Assembly: GCA_020629135.1 (NCBI GenBank)
Contig: JAHDDX010000005.1
Location: forward strand, 1 to 64,000
Source of the DNA: Hellea sp.
GTDB lineage: Bacteria > Pseudomonadota > Alphaproteobacteria > Caulobacterales > Maricaulaceae
Direction: 5' to 3'
DNA: 64,000 bases
The notes beneath the pieces are model-generated. The model worked only from the letters and a program-made list of their open reading frames with translations, was not told where the DNA came from and made no database searches. Position numbers and translations under genes: made by a program. This document shows positions 18,968-30,398 of the stretch, one piece after another. Within the stretch, counting starts at the first letter, position 1. Each line of letters begins with the position of its first letter.

Positions 18968-19371
18968 ATTTGGACAATTTTGCCGTTTTTATCGATTAGA
19001 AATGTCGCGCGCTCTATCCCCATATATTCGCGGCCATACAATTTCTTTTGTACCCAAACACCATAGCGCTCAATCATATCAGAGTCCTGATCAGATATTA
19101 GACGAACTTTTAAATCATGCTTGGCGATAAAATTGTCGTGCTTTTTAACCGAGTCTTTTGAAACGCCTAAAATAGCCGTGTTCGCTGCGTCAAATTTCGG
19201 TGTGTGTGCTGTGAAATCCAAAGCTTCAGTGGTACATCCCGGCGTATTATCCTTGGGATAAAAATATATCACCAGATTTTTTCCTGTGTAATCATTCAAA
19301 GCAATCTGCCCGCCGCCATCTGCCGGCAGTGTGAAGTCAGGGGCTTTATCGCCAATCTTTAGTTCGGTCAT
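18904..19371 (-). CDS. bcp: Thioredoxin-dependent thiol peroxidase (Bcp/PrxQ)
   Basis: GDKAPDFTLPADGGG, YFYPKDNTPGCTTEALDF, GVSKDSVKKHDNFIAKHDL. Confidence 0.94.
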   Translation of the reverse strand: MTELKIGDKAPDFTLPADGGGQIALNDYTGKNLVIYFYPKDNTPGCTTEALDFTAHTPKFDAANTAILGVSKDSVKKHDNFIAKHDLKVRLISDQDSDMIERYGVWVQKKLYGREYMGIERATFLIDKNGKIVQIWRKVRVKGHAEQVLEQAQSL

Positions 19372-19468
19372 CGCAAATGCCTTGAGAAAATTGAGTGAAA
19401 TTTAATGTCAATGGGTGCATAACCTATGTTGGATTTTTAACCAAGTCTGCCTATGACGGTGGGAATCT

Positions 19469-22400
19469 ATGCCGCATAACTCTGCAGATATCAAAGAACC
19501 AGCCCCCGACCAGTCGGCCCCAAGCGATAAAGGTGGCGTTTCCAAGGCCAGTTCGGGGTTCCGATTAGCACAGCGAATTGGATACAGGGCTTTCCGCTTA
19601 ACCGGTGAACTGATTGCGATCGTGTTAGGTATAGCGTTTATTTGGTTTTCGAGCCTCAACATAGTCGCCGCAAAGCGAACGGTAGATATCTCCCATTTTT
19701 CCGAAAATCTGGGTTTGTGGTTTGCCGAAGCCTATGACGGCAATTCAGCCGACATTGAACGTATTCAATTGTCCTGGGTTGCGTCAGAAAACCTAATCGA
19801 AGTTCACTCAAAAAATATCGAAATTAAAGATGCGGATCAATTGACGGTCCAATTTTTGGAGAATTCAAAAATCGCCTTTGATTTTAATCGATTGCTTGGC
19901 GGTAAGTTTGAAACCAAACGTGCTGAATTAACGGGGGGTGTATTAACTTGGTATCGTGACGCAAAGGGCGTCATCACTTTGGGAATTGGCGGTCCGGATA
20001 GTTTTCGGACATTTGCCCCCATTCTTGTCAGCGATCCGGAAAAGAAACAGGCCGGAACTCCCGGGTTCGGTCAACTGAACAAATTGCGGTTCAACAATGG
20101 GACTGTGTACGTCATCGATGATCTTTGGGAAAGCAATTTAACTTTGAACCAGGCGACCGTTACGGTTTCACGTGCGGATAACGTTATCGACTTCAGTTTT
20201 GAGGCCGGGGTCAATGGCCATACCGAGGAACATGACCAAGGAACCTTTAAAGGCGCATTTCTGATTTCAGAAGACTTGGCGGACATTTCCGGCGAGCTTG
20301 CTTTAGAAAACATCAGGCCAGAACAGGTCGCACCAAAGAAAGGCGCCTATTCGGCCCTAAGATCCATTCATGCCCAAACCGATTTTGGATTAAGTGTTAT
20401 CCGCAATTCGCAAACGGATGAACGCGTTTTTGACATAGAAATGCGATCTGGATCACTGGAAACTGAAGGTTTTAAGGAAGCCTTCGAACTTGTTCATTTG
20501 AATTTTTCACAAGATGCAATGGCTCAGGCCTTTCAAGTGAATGAGCTATTATTTGACGGTCCGCGAATTTTCGCGGACGCAACAGCGGATATTCAACCAC
20601 TAGAGGGAGGGTCGTGGTCAGTCACCGCGAATGCGGGGCAATTAAAACTCGATTTGACCCACATTTTTGACAATCCATTTGAACTTGAAGATATCGACTT
20701 TCAAGGTCATCTCGACCCAGCTAAGCGGACATTACAGGCTGAAAAGTTGGACATAGGTTTCGGCCCCTATCGATTATTATCCAGCGCTGACATCGGATTG
20801 AATGAGAAAGGTGGTCCAACCCATATCAAATCATCTGGGCGTATTGAGGGGGCGTTTACGCAAAAGGAGTTGCTGGATTTATGGCCTTCCGAATTTGCGT
20901 TAGGGGCTAGAGATTGGATCGAACGCGCGATTATTTCGGGCAATCTTTCCAATATGTCATTTGATGTGGATATTCCTGAGTCAGCAATTCAGGCTAAAAT
21001 GCTGTTAGACGAACATGTTCGGTTTGAGTTCGATGCAACCGATGCTCTTGTAAAATATATATCAACAATGATCCCGTTAGAAAATGCATCCGGCCACGGC
21101 GTGTTGCAGGGTAATCGGCTCGACTTCGATCTGACCAAGGGCACTGTCGGAACTATGGTTGTGGAAACAGGCCGCGTGGAAATTCCGCGATTAAATCCCA
21201 AAGGCGGAGACTTCACAATCGATGTCAAAGGCCACGGGGCCGTCAAAGACATGATGAAATTGATCGATCAAAAACCGTTCGAATTTGCATCGCGCTATGG
21301 TGTTGATCCAGAAAAGTTTGATGGAACCGGCGCAATAGATATGCGTATTACACGGCCGCTACTCGTAAATTTTGATCCATCACGTATCACCTATGACGTA
21401 ACCGGCAAGTTTGATGAGGTTAAGGCCCCATTTGGGTTTGCAGGTAAAACGATTGAAAATGGAAGTGTTGAGCTGATCGCGGACCGATACGGAATGACCC
21501 TAAGTGGGCCCGTAGTGTTGGGAAATTGGAAGGCGGGTTTAGACTGGAAAGAAAGTTTTTCGGAAAACCGTGGACCAACGCAAATCCGCTTAGAAGGCTT
21601 GGTCGACCGAGATGTTTTGGACGGTTTCGGAATTGGACTGCGTGGAAACCTTGGCGGCAAGGCAAGCATTAGGATTGATGCGGAAGGGCAAGGGACCGAG
21701 ATCAAAAATGCCGAAATAACAGGCGATTTAACCGACGCCGAACTGACCCTTGGCGAATATTGGAGTAAAGCGCCAGGCGTAGCTGCGCAACTCAGCGCTC
21801 AAATCAACCAAGATGTTAAAGACCTGATCCAGATTTCAGGCGTTTCGCTTGAAGCGCCGGGCCTTAATTTTGTTGGTGGGTTGGATCTAAATGATGACCT
21901 GCAATTTCTTGCGCTGGACCTGCCTGACATCCATATTGATGGCCTTGTTTCAGGGGGGTTAACCGCAAAGCCAACCTCGGCCCGTGATCGCATCCTCATT
22001 GACCTAAAAGGCGATAAACTTGATTTATCATCTGCCGTATCGCGCGCTATGCGGGCAGAGCGGAATGAGCTCTTTTTACCGATAACTTTGAGTGCCGAAC
22101 TGAATACTTTGTCCTTAAATCCCGGCTATCATTTATCGCCCGCTCGTATTCGAATGGAACATAATGGGGTCGGCGTTGAAAGCTTTGATTTAAGTGGGAG
22201 TTCCGAAGGCCAAACCATGTCCGCCCGGCTCACCCCGCATGATGAAAGCTCAGAGCGCAATCTGTTAGTGCATATACCCGACGCGGCAAAAGCTGCGACC
22301 GCATTTACAGGAACCACTAATGTTCAAAGCGGACAAGTTCTATTGACCGGAATATTGCCGCCCGTTGGGGAGGAGGGTCGTTTAACCGGAACCTTCGAAA

Positions 22401-22879
22401 TCAATGACTTTAAACTCGTCAATGCGCCGGTATTTGCCCGAATGCTGTCTATGGCGTCGTTAAAAGGACTGACCGACCTGATGGGCGGTGATGGCGTACA
22501 TTTCAGAGAACTTACCATTCCCTATGGATATGAAAATGGCCGTCTGGACATTGACAAAGCGAAGGCCGCTGGTGCAGCGCTTGGCATGACCGGCGAGGGA
22601 TATATCGACCTGAATCATCAGATCGTCGATTTAAACGGCGTTTTGGTCCCAGCCTATACGGCCAATTCCGCGCTTGAATCTATTCCGGTGATCGGCGATA
22701 TTTTTGTGGGTAAAAAAGGTGAGGGCATTTTTGCCCTAAGCTACGCCGTCAAAGGGCCATTTAAGCAAACCCAAATCGCCGTCAATCCATTTTCAGCTTT
22801 AACGCCAGGTTTCCTACGCCAAATTTTTGAGCCCAGTCGTGCTGAGCAAAAGACGGAAAAGGTTACTTCAGACGAATAA
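19469..22879 (+). CDS. YhdP/AsmA-like large membrane protein (DUF3971)
   Basis: 1136-aa ORF with N-terminal TM, beta-rich repeats, C-terminal AsmA-like region (LTDLMGGDGVHFRELTIPYGYENGRLDIDKAKAAGAALGMTGEGYIDL). Confidence 0.85.
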   Translation: MPHNSADIKEPAPDQSAPSDKGGVSKASSGFRLAQRIGYRAFRLTGELIAIVLGIAFIWFSSLNIVAAKRTVDISHFSENLGLWFAEAYDGNSADIERIQLSWVASENLIEVHSKNIEIKDADQLTVQFLENSKIAFDFNRLLGGKFETKRAELTGGVLTWYRDAKGVITLGIGGPDSFRTFAPILVSDPEKKQAGTPGFGQLNKLRFNNGTVYVIDDLWESNLTLNQATVTVSRADNVIDFSFEAGVNGHTEEHDQGTFKGAFLISEDLADISGELALENIRPEQVAPKKGAYSALRSIHAQTDFGLSVIRNSQTDERVFDIEMRSGSLETEGFKEAFELVHLNFSQDAMAQAFQVNELLFDGPRIFADATADIQPLEGGSWSVTANAGQLKLDLTHIFDNPFELEDIDFQGHLDPAKRTLQAEKLDIGFGPYRLLSSADIGLNEKGGPTHIKSSGRIEGAFTQKELLDLWPSEFALGARDWIERAIISGNLSNMSFDVDIPESAIQAKMLLDEHVRFEFDATDALVKYISTMIPLENASGHGVLQGNRLDFDLTKGTVGTMVVETGRVEIPRLNPKGGDFTIDVKGHGAVKDMMKLIDQKPFEFASRYGVDPEKFDGTGAIDMRITRPLLVNFDPSRITYDVTGKFDEVKAPFGFAGKTIENGSVELIADRYGMTLSGPVVLGNWKAGLDWKESFSENRGPTQIRLEGLVDRDVLDGFGIGLRGNLGGKASIRIDAEGQGTEIKNAEITGDLTDAELTLGEYWSKAPGVAAQLSAQINQDVKDLIQISGVSLEAPGLNFVGGLDLNDDLQFLALDLPDIHIDGLVSGGLTAKPTSARDRILIDLKGDKLDLSSAVSRAMRAERNELFLPITLSAELNTLSLNPGYHLSPARIRMEHNGVGVESFDLSGSSEGQTMSARLTPHDESSERNLLVHIPDAAKAATAFTGTTNVQSGQVLLTGILPPVGEEGRLTGTFEINDFKLVNAPVFARMLSMASLKGLTDLMGGDGVHFRELTIPYGYENGRLDIDKAKAAGAALGMTGEGYIDLNHQIVDLNGVLVPAYTANSALESIPVIGDIFVGKKGEGIFALSYAVKGPFKQTQIAVNPFSALTPGFLRQIFEPSRAEQKTEKVTSDE

Positions 22880-24128
22880 GGGCGTGCCGTTTCTTTCCGA
22901 CAGAAATCTTGATAACGCCGTCCACAATATCAGCTTGCGACATTTGATGGGTTTCATCCGTGATTTTAGTGTCATTAATTTTCAAAGCGCCACCTTTGAT
23001 GTGACGTCGTGCTTCGCCTTTCGATGAGGCTAATCCCGAAAAAATGGCCGCTTCTATGGCGAGCATATCGGAATAATCGATCGCTGAAATTTCGAATGTT
23101 GGAAGGCCGATTGCTGTGCCCCCTTGTTCAAAAGTGGTTTTAGCCGTTTCCTCAGCTTTTCTCGTAGCCTCTGCGCCGTGTAGAAGAGAAGTCGCTTCAT
23201 TTGCCAAGCGGATTTTTGCCTGATTAATGTCCGCGCCTTCCAATCCTTCAAGTTCTGAGATTTCCTGGAGCGACACATCGGTAAACAGGCGCAAAAATTT
23301 TCCGACATCGGCATCTTCTGTGTTTCGCCAAAACTGCCAATAATCATAAGGGCTTTTAGTGAATTGCTCACCCAGTCGGGCATCAGAATTTAACCACATG
23401 GCGCCCTCGGCCGTTTTCCCCATTTTTCCGCCAGACGCCGTCGTGATAAGTGGTGTTGTGAAGCCGTATACTTCACCGCCATCAAGGCGCCTTGTCAGAT
23501 CGGCGCCGCCGACAATGTTTCCCCACTGGTCAGAGCCGCCGAGTTGCAAAGTGCAGCCATATCGCCGGTAAAGTTCCAGAAAATCATAGGATTGCAAAAG
23601 CGTGTAATTGAATTCGAGGAAAGTCATGGGTTGTTCGCGGTCTAAGCGTCGCTTCACAGATTCCAAGGTGACCATTCGGTTTATCGTAAAATGTTTACCG
23701 ATATCGCGCAGGAACTCGATATAGCCAAGCTTGTCCAGCCAGTCCGCATTGTCGACCATAATAGCCGCATTAGGGCCTTCAAAGTCAATAAATTTGGAGA
23801 AGACTTGCTTGATACCGTTTTTGTTTCGCTCAATCACATCCGGTGTTAAAATTGGTCGGGACTTGTCTTTATCTGAAGGATCGCCAATTTTTGTGGTTCC
23901 ACCCCCTAAAAGCACAATAGGGCGACCGCCAGATTTCTGAAGATGCCGCAGCATCATAATCTGCACAAGGGAGCCGACATGCAGGCTAGGGGCCGTGCAA
24001 TCAAACCCGATATAACCCGTGACGACGCCGTCAGCAGCCGCTTTATCTAAGCCGGTTTCGTCGGTGCATTGATAAAGATATCCGCGCTCGGTCAGGCGTT
24101 TCATCAATTCTGATTGATAAGTGCTCAT
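22863..24128 (-). CDS. tyrS: Tyrosyl-tRNA synthetase
   Basis: YIGFDCTAPSLHVGSLVQIMML (HIGH-like), LLQSYDFLELYRRYGCTLQLGGSDQWGN, KMGKT, C-terminal S4. Confidence 0.97.
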   Translation of the reverse strand: MSTYQSELMKRLTERGYLYQCTDETGLDKAAADGVVTGYIGFDCTAPSLHVGSLVQIMMLRHLQKSGGRPIVLLGGGTTKIGDPSDKDKSRPILTPDVIERNKNGIKQVFSKFIDFEGPNAAIMVDNADWLDKLGYIEFLRDIGKHFTINRMVTLESVKRRLDREQPMTFLEFNYTLLQSYDFLELYRRYGCTLQLGGSDQWGNIVGGADLTRRLDGGEVYGFTTPLITTASGGKMGKTAEGAMWLNSDARLGEQFTKSPYDYWQFWRNTEDADVGKFLRLFTDVSLQEISELEGLEGADINQAKIRLANEATSLLHGAEATRKAEETAKTTFEQGGTAIGLPTFEISAIDYSDMLAIEAAIFSGLASSKGEARRHIKGGALKINDTKITDETHQMSQADIVDGVIKISVGKKRHALIRLK

Positions 24129-24196
24129 GAATCGGGCCTTATATTAATCGAAGCACGGCTTCTAGCAATCTGGATAAGGAAGTCAAAGGATAACGA

Positions 24197-25321
24197 TTGG
24201 ACCATAAAATTTATACGGCCTTGGGACTGATGAGCGGCACTTCTCTGGACGGTGTAGATGCGGCCTTCCTTGAAACAGATGGACACAATATCATTCGGTT
24301 TGGGCCGAGCCTTTCGCTGCCATATTCAAAGCGCGAGCGTTCTATATTGGAAGCGGCAACTAAAGCAGCATTAAAGTGGAGGTTTAACGGAAACCCTCCG
24401 GACAACCTTATGGCTGCAGAACATGTCATTCATCTTTCGCATATAAACATAGTAGAACAATTACTGGAAACGTTTCCAGGGTGGGCAGAGCGGCTGGAAC
24501 TAATAGGGTTTCACGGACAAACTGTTCTGCATATTCCCGGTAAAAGCAGAAAAATCGGTCAAACCCTTCAGCTGGGTGCGGGACAGATATTGGCGGATAA
24601 ATTTCAAATACCCTGTGTCTATGACTTTCGAACTGAAGATGTCAAAGCCGGCGGCCAAGGCGCCCCGCTAGCCCCAATCTATCATCAGGCGCTGATCAAT
24701 TGGAGCCAGAACAAAATCCGGACAATTGTTCTAAATTTGGGAGGGGTGGGCAATCTGACCTATGTGTCGGATGATTGTTTTTTAGCCACAGATACGGGAC
24801 CGTCTAATGGCCCATTGGACAGTTGGATGAATGGTCATGGCCATAAGTATGATGAAAATGGACAGATAAGCGCAAAAGGTGTCGTCAGATTTGATTTGAT
24901 CGACAAATGGCTGGCCCAAGACTTCTTTCAAAGACCACTGCCAAGATCTGCAGACCGATATGATTTTGATGTGTCTGCCGATTTGGTTGGATTAAGCCTT
25001 GAAGACGGAGCGGCAACGCTAGCCGCTTTCGCAGCATTATCGGTTAAGAAAACTGTTTCAGCCTTGCAAGGCAAGGTAAGCAAAATGGTTATTTGTGGCG
25101 GCGGACGTCACAACCGGACGATTATGAATATGTTGAAATCCGAGTTTCCATTTTCTGTCATCGCTGCCGAACACATGGGCTGGGATTCAGATATGATCGA
25201 AGCTCAAGCCTTTGCTTTTCTCGCCGTTCGCAGCTTTGAGAATTTGCCAATATCATTCCCCGAAACAACGGGTGTGCCCCGGTCAATGACCGGTGGCGTT
25301 ATAGCTTACCCCAAAGACTAA
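24197..25321 (+). CDS. anmK: Anhydro-N-acetylmuramic acid kinase
   Basis: ALGLMSGTSLDGVDAAFLETDG, GFHGQTVLHIP, LNLGGVGNLTYV, DTGPSNGPLD, CGGGRHNRTIM. Confidence 0.95.
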   Translation: MDHKIYTALGLMSGTSLDGVDAAFLETDGHNIIRFGPSLSLPYSKRERSILEAATKAALKWRFNGNPPDNLMAAEHVIHLSHINIVEQLLETFPGWAERLELIGFHGQTVLHIPGKSRKIGQTLQLGAGQILADKFQIPCVYDFRTEDVKAGGQGAPLAPIYHQALINWSQNKIRTIVLNLGGVGNLTYVSDDCFLATDTGPSNGPLDSWMNGHGHKYDENGQISAKGVVRFDLIDKWLAQDFFQRPLPRSADRYDFDVSADLVGLSLEDGAATLAAFAALSVKKTVSALQGKVSKMVICGGGRHNRTIMNMLKSEFPFSVIAAEHMGWDSDMIEAQAFAFLAVRSFENLPISFPETTGVPRSMTGGVIAYPKD

Positions 25322-25989
25322 ACCCGGGGTTCGCGGGGTGGGCAATATTTTTCCTCGAAATTTTCATCCAGATAGTCGTCAATGACGTCCATGGTTTCTT
25401 CGAGGTGGTTGGTATAGAAATGATCAGCCCCATCGATACGGTGGGTAGAAATCACTTTGCCTTTTTGAACACGGATTTTTTCGATCACGAGATCAACATC
25501 ATCGGCTGGAACAATTGGATCTTCGCTGCCATAGGTGACAAGACCGGAGGCCGGGCAGGGCGCGAGAAATGCGAAATCATAGGTGTTGGTTGGCAATGAC
25601 ATGGAAATAAAGCCTGAAATCTCCGGTCGACGCATCAATAGCTGCATGCCGATCCAGGCGCCAAAGGAATAGCCGGACACCCAGGAAAATGGCGCGTTTT
25701 GATTAAAGCTTTGCATCCAGTCAAGCGCATAGGCTGCGTCCTGCAATTCGCCTTGGCCATTGTCATATGTACCGACAGATCTGCCGACACCGCGGAAGTT
25801 GAAGCGCAAGACCGCGAAGCCACGGGCTTTGTATTGCTCAAACATCGCGACTGGAATTCGGTGATCCATATGGCCACCCGCTTTGGGATGCGGTGACAGG
25901 ATCAGGGCGCAAGGTGCGGCAGGGTCATCAGCGGGGTGATAGCGTCCTTCAAGACGTCCTTCCGGACCGGCAAAAATCACTTCTGGCAT
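25318..25989 (-). CDS. Alpha/beta hydrolase family protein
   Basis: LILSPHPKAGGHMDHRI, LRFNFRGVGRSVG, SGYSFGAWIGMQLL, GADHFY. Confidence 0.85.
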   Translation of the reverse strand: MPEVIFAGPEGRLEGRYHPADDPAAPCALILSPHPKAGGHMDHRIPVAMFEQYKARGFAVLRFNFRGVGRSVGTYDNGQGELQDAAYALDWMQSFNQNAPFSWVSGYSFGAWIGMQLLMRRPEISGFISMSLPTNTYDFAFLAPCPASGLVTYGSEDPIVPADDVDLVIEKIRVQKGKVISTHRIDGADHFYTNHLEETMDVIDDYLDENFEEKYCPPREPRV

Positions 25990-26107
25990 TAAATACTCTT
26001 TTTGTTTCTTTTAATCTTGACTAAAAAGGTCGGGATTACTACGTCCCGATCCTGGAAAATTGTTTGCGCCCTTTAACAAGGTCGTTTGCAAAAAGCGAGA
26101 AAAACCT

Positions 26108-26542
26108 GTGAAATTAACGGCAAAAGGACGATATGCGGTCATGGCCATGGCGGATTTAGCCGCTCAGGGCACAGGTTCGGTTGTTTCTTTGTCAGAAATC
26201 GCCGCCCGCCAGGGCATTTCTTTGTCTTTTCTGGAGCAGCTATTTGCTAAATTACGTCGCGCAGGTCTGGTTAAAAGCCAGCGCGGAGTAACCGGTGGCT
26301 ATAAATTGATCAATTCTCCGACCGCGATCACACTTGATCAGGTCATTCACGCGGTTGATGTTGATATCAAAGCTCATGGCTGTACACCTGAAACCAAGAT
26401 TGCTTGTACAGGACGCTCTGATCGTTGTCTGACCCATAATCTGTGGGGCGCACTTGAAAACCATATAGAGGCCTTTCTGGCCCAAATTACGATAGATGAT
26501 GTGATCAAAGAAAAATTCCCAGTCGCGGAGTTGGCTGAATGA
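26108..26542 (+). CDS. iscR: Rrf2-family regulator, IscR-like with three Cys
   Basis: VKLTAKGRYAVMAMADLA...LSEIAARQGISLSFLEQLFAKLRRAGLVKSQRGVTGGYKL; CTPETKIACTGRSDRCLTHNLW. Confidence 0.9.
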   Translation: MKLTAKGRYAVMAMADLAAQGTGSVVSLSEIAARQGISLSFLEQLFAKLRRAGLVKSQRGVTGGYKLINSPTAITLDQVIHAVDVDIKAHGCTPETKIACTGRSDRCLTHNLWGALENHIEAFLAQITIDDVIKEKFPVAELAE

Positions 26543-27657
26543 CCCGCATTTATCTGGATCACAATTCGACGTCGCCTGCGCGGCCATCAGTTATTGATGC
26601 TGTAGCCGACGCCATGCGCACGATTGGCAATGCCTCCGCGCAGCATGGTGACGGCCGCCGCGCCAGCAAACTGGTTGAAGATTGTCGCGAGGCACTCGGG
26701 CTCGCCATGGGCGTTTGCGCCCAAGACATCATTTTTACCGCCAGCGGCACTGAAGGTGACAACACAGCCATACATTCTGCGGTCGCAGGCGGATCAAAAC
26801 GACTATTAATTTCCGCTATGGATCACCCAGCGACCTTGCTTGCGGCAGAAGGAACTGGAGCGGGTGTGGAAATTATCCCCGTTGATGATCAGGGCCGGAC
26901 GGATATGGAGTGGCTTAAAGCCCGACTTGCAAACTGGGACGCCGAAGATGGGCGCCCCTTTGTCAGTATCGTCGCCGCCAATAGCGAAACAGGCGTGTTG
27001 CAGGATATCGAGACGGCAACCGACCTGGTGCATGACGCCGGCGGATTGATCCTTGTGGATGCTGTTCAGGCCCTTGGAAAGATCGAGATGGCTTTCATCC
27101 CGGATTATATGGCGGTTTCGGCCCACAAAATCGGCGGCCCTATGGGCGTGGGCGCGCTCTATGTGTCGCCTGACGCGCCGTTTGAGGCCTATTTGAAGGG
27201 CGGTGGGCAGGAACGTCGTAAGCGGGCTGGAACCTTAAATGTCGCCGGCCTCGCGGGGTTTCATGCGGCCCTTAAAGAAATTTCGGGCCTTAGTCATTTA
27301 GCGTCACTTCGCGATCGGTTGGAAATCGGATTGAAATCCATGGAGCCGGAATCGTATATTTTCGGGACCAAGGCCAAACGCCTGCCCAATACATCCTTTT
27401 TTGCCGTGCCTGATACCCCGTCATCAACCTTGCTGATGGGCCTTGATCTGGCTGGCATTTCCGTCAGTACGGGCATGGCGTGTTCCTCGGGTAAGGCACA
27501 GGTCAGCAAATCGATCCAGGCCATGGGTGTGGCCGATAAGGCCCCAAAGGGCGCCATGCGCGTCAGTATGGGATATTCGACGGTGGCCAGCGATATCGAC
27601 GCATTTCTAACGGCCTGGGCGAAAATCCGGCGTCGTGAATTTAAAGGAGCCGCATAA
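26539..27657 (+). CDS. Cysteine desulfurase (IscS/NifS-type)
   Basis: [59 protein letters not shown]; overlaps iscR by ATGA. Confidence 0.93.
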   Translation: MTRIYLDHNSTSPARPSVIDAVADAMRTIGNASAQHGDGRRASKLVEDCREALGLAMGVCAQDIIFTASGTEGDNTAIHSAVAGGSKRLLISAMDHPATLLAAEGTGAGVEIIPVDDQGRTDMEWLKARLANWDAEDGRPFVSIVAANSETGVLQDIETATDLVHDAGGLILVDAVQALGKIEMAFIPDYMAVSAHKIGGPMGVGALYVSPDAPFEAYLKGGGQERRKRAGTLNVAGLAGFHAALKEISGLSHLASLRDRLEIGLKSMEPESYIFGTKAKRLPNTSFFAVPDTPSSTLLMGLDLAGISVSTGMACSSGKAQVSKSIQAMGVADKAPKGAMRVSMGYSTVASDIDAFLTAWAKIRRREFKGAA

Positions 27658-29153
27658 TGAGCGGAGAAACACGGGTCAAAGACGGTATCGAACGCGAAAC
27701 CGTAGAAGGCGTGCGCGCGCTTGAGGCCGAAAAATATAAATATGGATTTGATTCTGATATCGAGCAGGAATTCGCGCCCAAGGGCCTGAACGAAGATATC
27801 GTCCGCTTTATCTCTGCTAAAAAGGAAGAGCCAGAATGGCTCCTGGAATGGCGTCTTGAAGCCTATCGCCGATGGTTAACCCTTGAAGAGCCATCATGGG
27901 CCAAAGTCGACTACCCTGAAATAGACTTTCAGGATATGTATTACTACGCGTCTCCGGTCAAAAAAGAGGGGCCGAAATCTCTTGACGAAGTCGATCCAGA
28001 GATCCTCGAAGTCTATAATAAGCTTGGCATCTCTCTAAAAGAACAGGAAGTCCTGGCCGGTGTCGAAGGCGCACCAAAGGTTGCCGTGGACGCCGTATTT
28101 GACAGCGTATCTGTCGTCACAACCTTCAAGGAAGAACTCGCCAAACATGGTGTGATTTTCTGTTCTTTCTCTGAGGCCGTAAAAGATCACCCGGAATTGG
28201 TACGAAAATATATGGGCTCGGTTGTGCCAGTCACGGATAATTACTACGCAACGCTCAATAATGCCGTGTTTTCAGACGGATCTTTTGTTTACATCCCACC
28301 GGGTGTTCGCTGTCCGATGGAGCTCTCGACCTATTTCCGCATGAACGCCCAAGGCACGGGCCAGTTTGAGCGCACGCTGATCATTGCGGATAAAGGTTCC
28401 TATGTGTCCTATCTTGAGGGTTGTACGGCCCCGATGCGGGACGAGAACCAGCTCCATGCGGCCATAGTTGAAATTATCGTTCATGATGATGCCGAAGTGA
28501 AATATTCGACGGTTCAAAATTGGTGGCCGGGAGACAGTGAAGGCAAGGGTGGGGTTTATAACTTTGTGACCAAGCGTGCCGATTGCCGGGGCAAAAATGC
28601 CAAGGTCAGCTGGACACAAGTTGAAACCGGATCTGCGGTGACCTGGAAATATCCGAGCTGTATTTTGCGCGGGGATAACTCTCAGGGTGAGTTTTATTCG
28701 ATCGCGATTACCAACGGATTTCAGCAGGCCGATACCGGAACGAAAATGGTGCACTTAGGCAAAAATACGCGCTCCCGTGTTATCTCAAAAGGGATTAGCG
28801 CCGGAAGGTCTAACTCCACCTATCGCGGTCTGGTATCCGCTCACCGTAAAGCAGAAGGGGCCCGGAATTTCACACAATGTGACAGCCTTCTAATCGGAGA
28901 TCTGTGTGGGGCTCATACCGTGCCTTATATCGAAAGCGATACGCCGACCGCTCAGTTTGAGCATGAGGCAACAACCTCAAAACTATCGGACGATCAGCTG
29001 TTTTACTGCCGACAACGCGGCCTGTCCGAAGAAGAGTCTGTGGCACTTCTGGTCAACGGATTTTGCCGGGATGTGCTGCAGGAACTGCCTATGGAATTCG
29101 CCGTGGAAGCCCAAAAGCTTGTGGCCATAAGCCTCGAGGGGAGTGTGGGATAA
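27657..29153 (+). CDS. sufB: Fe-S cluster assembly protein SufB
   Basis: [49 protein letters not shown]-type SufB block, [36 protein letters not shown]. Confidence 0.97.
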   Translation: MSGETRVKDGIERETVEGVRALEAEKYKYGFDSDIEQEFAPKGLNEDIVRFISAKKEEPEWLLEWRLEAYRRWLTLEEPSWAKVDYPEIDFQDMYYYASPVKKEGPKSLDEVDPEILEVYNKLGISLKEQEVLAGVEGAPKVAVDAVFDSVSVVTTFKEELAKHGVIFCSFSEAVKDHPELVRKYMGSVVPVTDNYYATLNNAVFSDGSFVYIPPGVRCPMELSTYFRMNAQGTGQFERTLIIADKGSYVSYLEGCTAPMRDENQLHAAIVEIIVHDDAEVKYSTVQNWWPGDSEGKGGVYNFVTKRADCRGKNAKVSWTQVETGSAVTWKYPSCILRGDNSQGEFYSIAITNGFQQADTGTKMVHLGKNTRSRVISKGISAGRSNSTYRGLVSAHRKAEGARNFTQCDSLLIGDLCGAHTVPYIESDTPTAQFEHEATTSKLSDDQLFYCRQRGLSEEESVALLVNGFCRDVLQELPMEFAVEAQKLVAISLEGSVG

Positions 29154-29587
29154 TGCGTATTATTTTACCCATCCTTTTGGCGGGCGCCGTAACAGCTTGC
29201 AGCCCCAAAGAGGTTGCTGAGGACACGCAAGCAACGACCAACGAATTTGAGCTGAACATGGATGATTACAGCCGCGAATTCGCGGACCATATTGGCCTCT
29301 CTGTCGGGCAGGATGGGTATGAGGCCGAAGATATTATCCGTTTGTATGCGTCAACTGTGGGAACCGGAGAAGGGGCTCGATACGATATCAGTTCGGTTCA
29401 AGAGGGCGGTGACAAAATTTTATTTGGACGTGCCTTTGATTTGGCTGACGACAGCGTGAGATCACAAGAAGTTGTTGCCGTTATTTCGGTAACCGGAACG
29501 AAACGCACACTGACCGATTACGGCATGAGAATTCAGTGCTGGCGCGCGACGGACCCAGACGAATGGACGACGGAATTATGCCCTTAA
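29153..29587 (+). CDS. Putative small lipoprotein of unknown function
   Basis: [20 protein letters not shown]: lipobox; start overlaps sufB stop (TAATG). Confidence 0.7.
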   Translation: MRIILPILLAGAVTACSPKEVAEDTQATTNEFELNMDDYSREFADHIGLSVGQDGYEAEDIIRLYASTVGTGEGARYDISSVQEGGDKILFGRAFDLADDSVRSQEVVAVISVTGTKRTLTDYGMRIQCWRATDPDEWTTELCP

Positions 29588-29617
29588 ATCTGGGCTAGTG
29601 GATAAAGGAAAATAGCA

Positions 29618-30019
29618 ATGACCAAGAAAAAGACAGAACCCAAACGCAAGCTGATTTCGATGGGGTCAAATGGTGAGAAAGAATTCAGCTTCTCTCGCGC
29701 CGTCATCCAAGGCGACTGGTGCTTTGTCGCTGGAACGGTTGGGGATGACTACAATACGGGTGAAATTCCGGATGGCGTTGTGCAACAGGCTCACAATGCA
29801 TTTGCCAATGTCATGGCCGCTATGAAAGCGGGTGGATTTGAACTCGGTCATACGGTTCGTGTTCAATATACTGTGTCAAATCGTAAATATATCAAAGAAA
29901 TAACGCCAGTTCTTAAACAATATTTTGGAGAAATTCGACCCGCCGCGACCTGTGTTGTCGCCGATCTGGTCAATCCAAAAATGAAATTCGAAGTCGAAGT
30001 AACCGGATTTAAGGGGTGA
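29618..30019 (+). CDS. RidA/YjgF/UK114-family protein
   Basis: FSRAVIQGDWCFVAGTVGDDYNTGEIPDGVVQQAHNAFANVMAAMKAGGF; RPAATCVVADLVNPKMKFEVEVTGFKG. Confidence 0.88.
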   Translation: MTKKKTEPKRKLISMGSNGEKEFSFSRAVIQGDWCFVAGTVGDDYNTGEIPDGVVQQAHNAFANVMAAMKAGGFELGHTVRVQYTVSNRKYIKEITPVLKQYFGEIRPAATCVVADLVNPKMKFEVEVTGFKG

Positions 30020-30020
30020 C

Positions 30021-30398
30021 ATGGAACTGGATTTCACAAAATTGTCGACAAAACCTAAAAGCAGGCTAGCAAACGTATTCAAATGGCTGGCCTTACTGTT
30101 CTTAGTGGCATCGACTATTTGTTTCATTGGGTCGATCGTTTTTGCCTATCTCGATCAGATTGCTTTAACGCCGGAAAACACTCCAAATGACGAAAGCGTA
30201 TATCTCAATCTATCTTATATGCTTGATGAGTTGATTTGGGGCGTTATCGGATTGGGTTTCTATAGTGCTGTCCTGTGGTTTCTCTCTCAGGTGTTAGAGA
30301 AGGTTGATCAAATCGTTTGGCTCAATGCATCAATTGATGACCGCAGGTGGATTCTTGAACAAAGAAGTAAGAAGATTAAAAATGCTAAAAATCAATGA
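30021..30398 (+). CDS. Hypothetical two-TM membrane protein
   Basis: 125-aa ORF with TM stretches WLALLFLVASTICFIGSIVFAYL and ELIWGVIGLGFYSAVLWFL, overlapping sufC start. Confidence 0.65.
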   Translation: MELDFTKLSTKPKSRLANVFKWLALLFLVASTICFIGSIVFAYLDQIALTPENTPNDESVYLNLSYMLDELIWGVIGLGFYSAVLWFLSQVLEKVDQIVWLNASIDDRRWILEQRSKKIKNAKNQ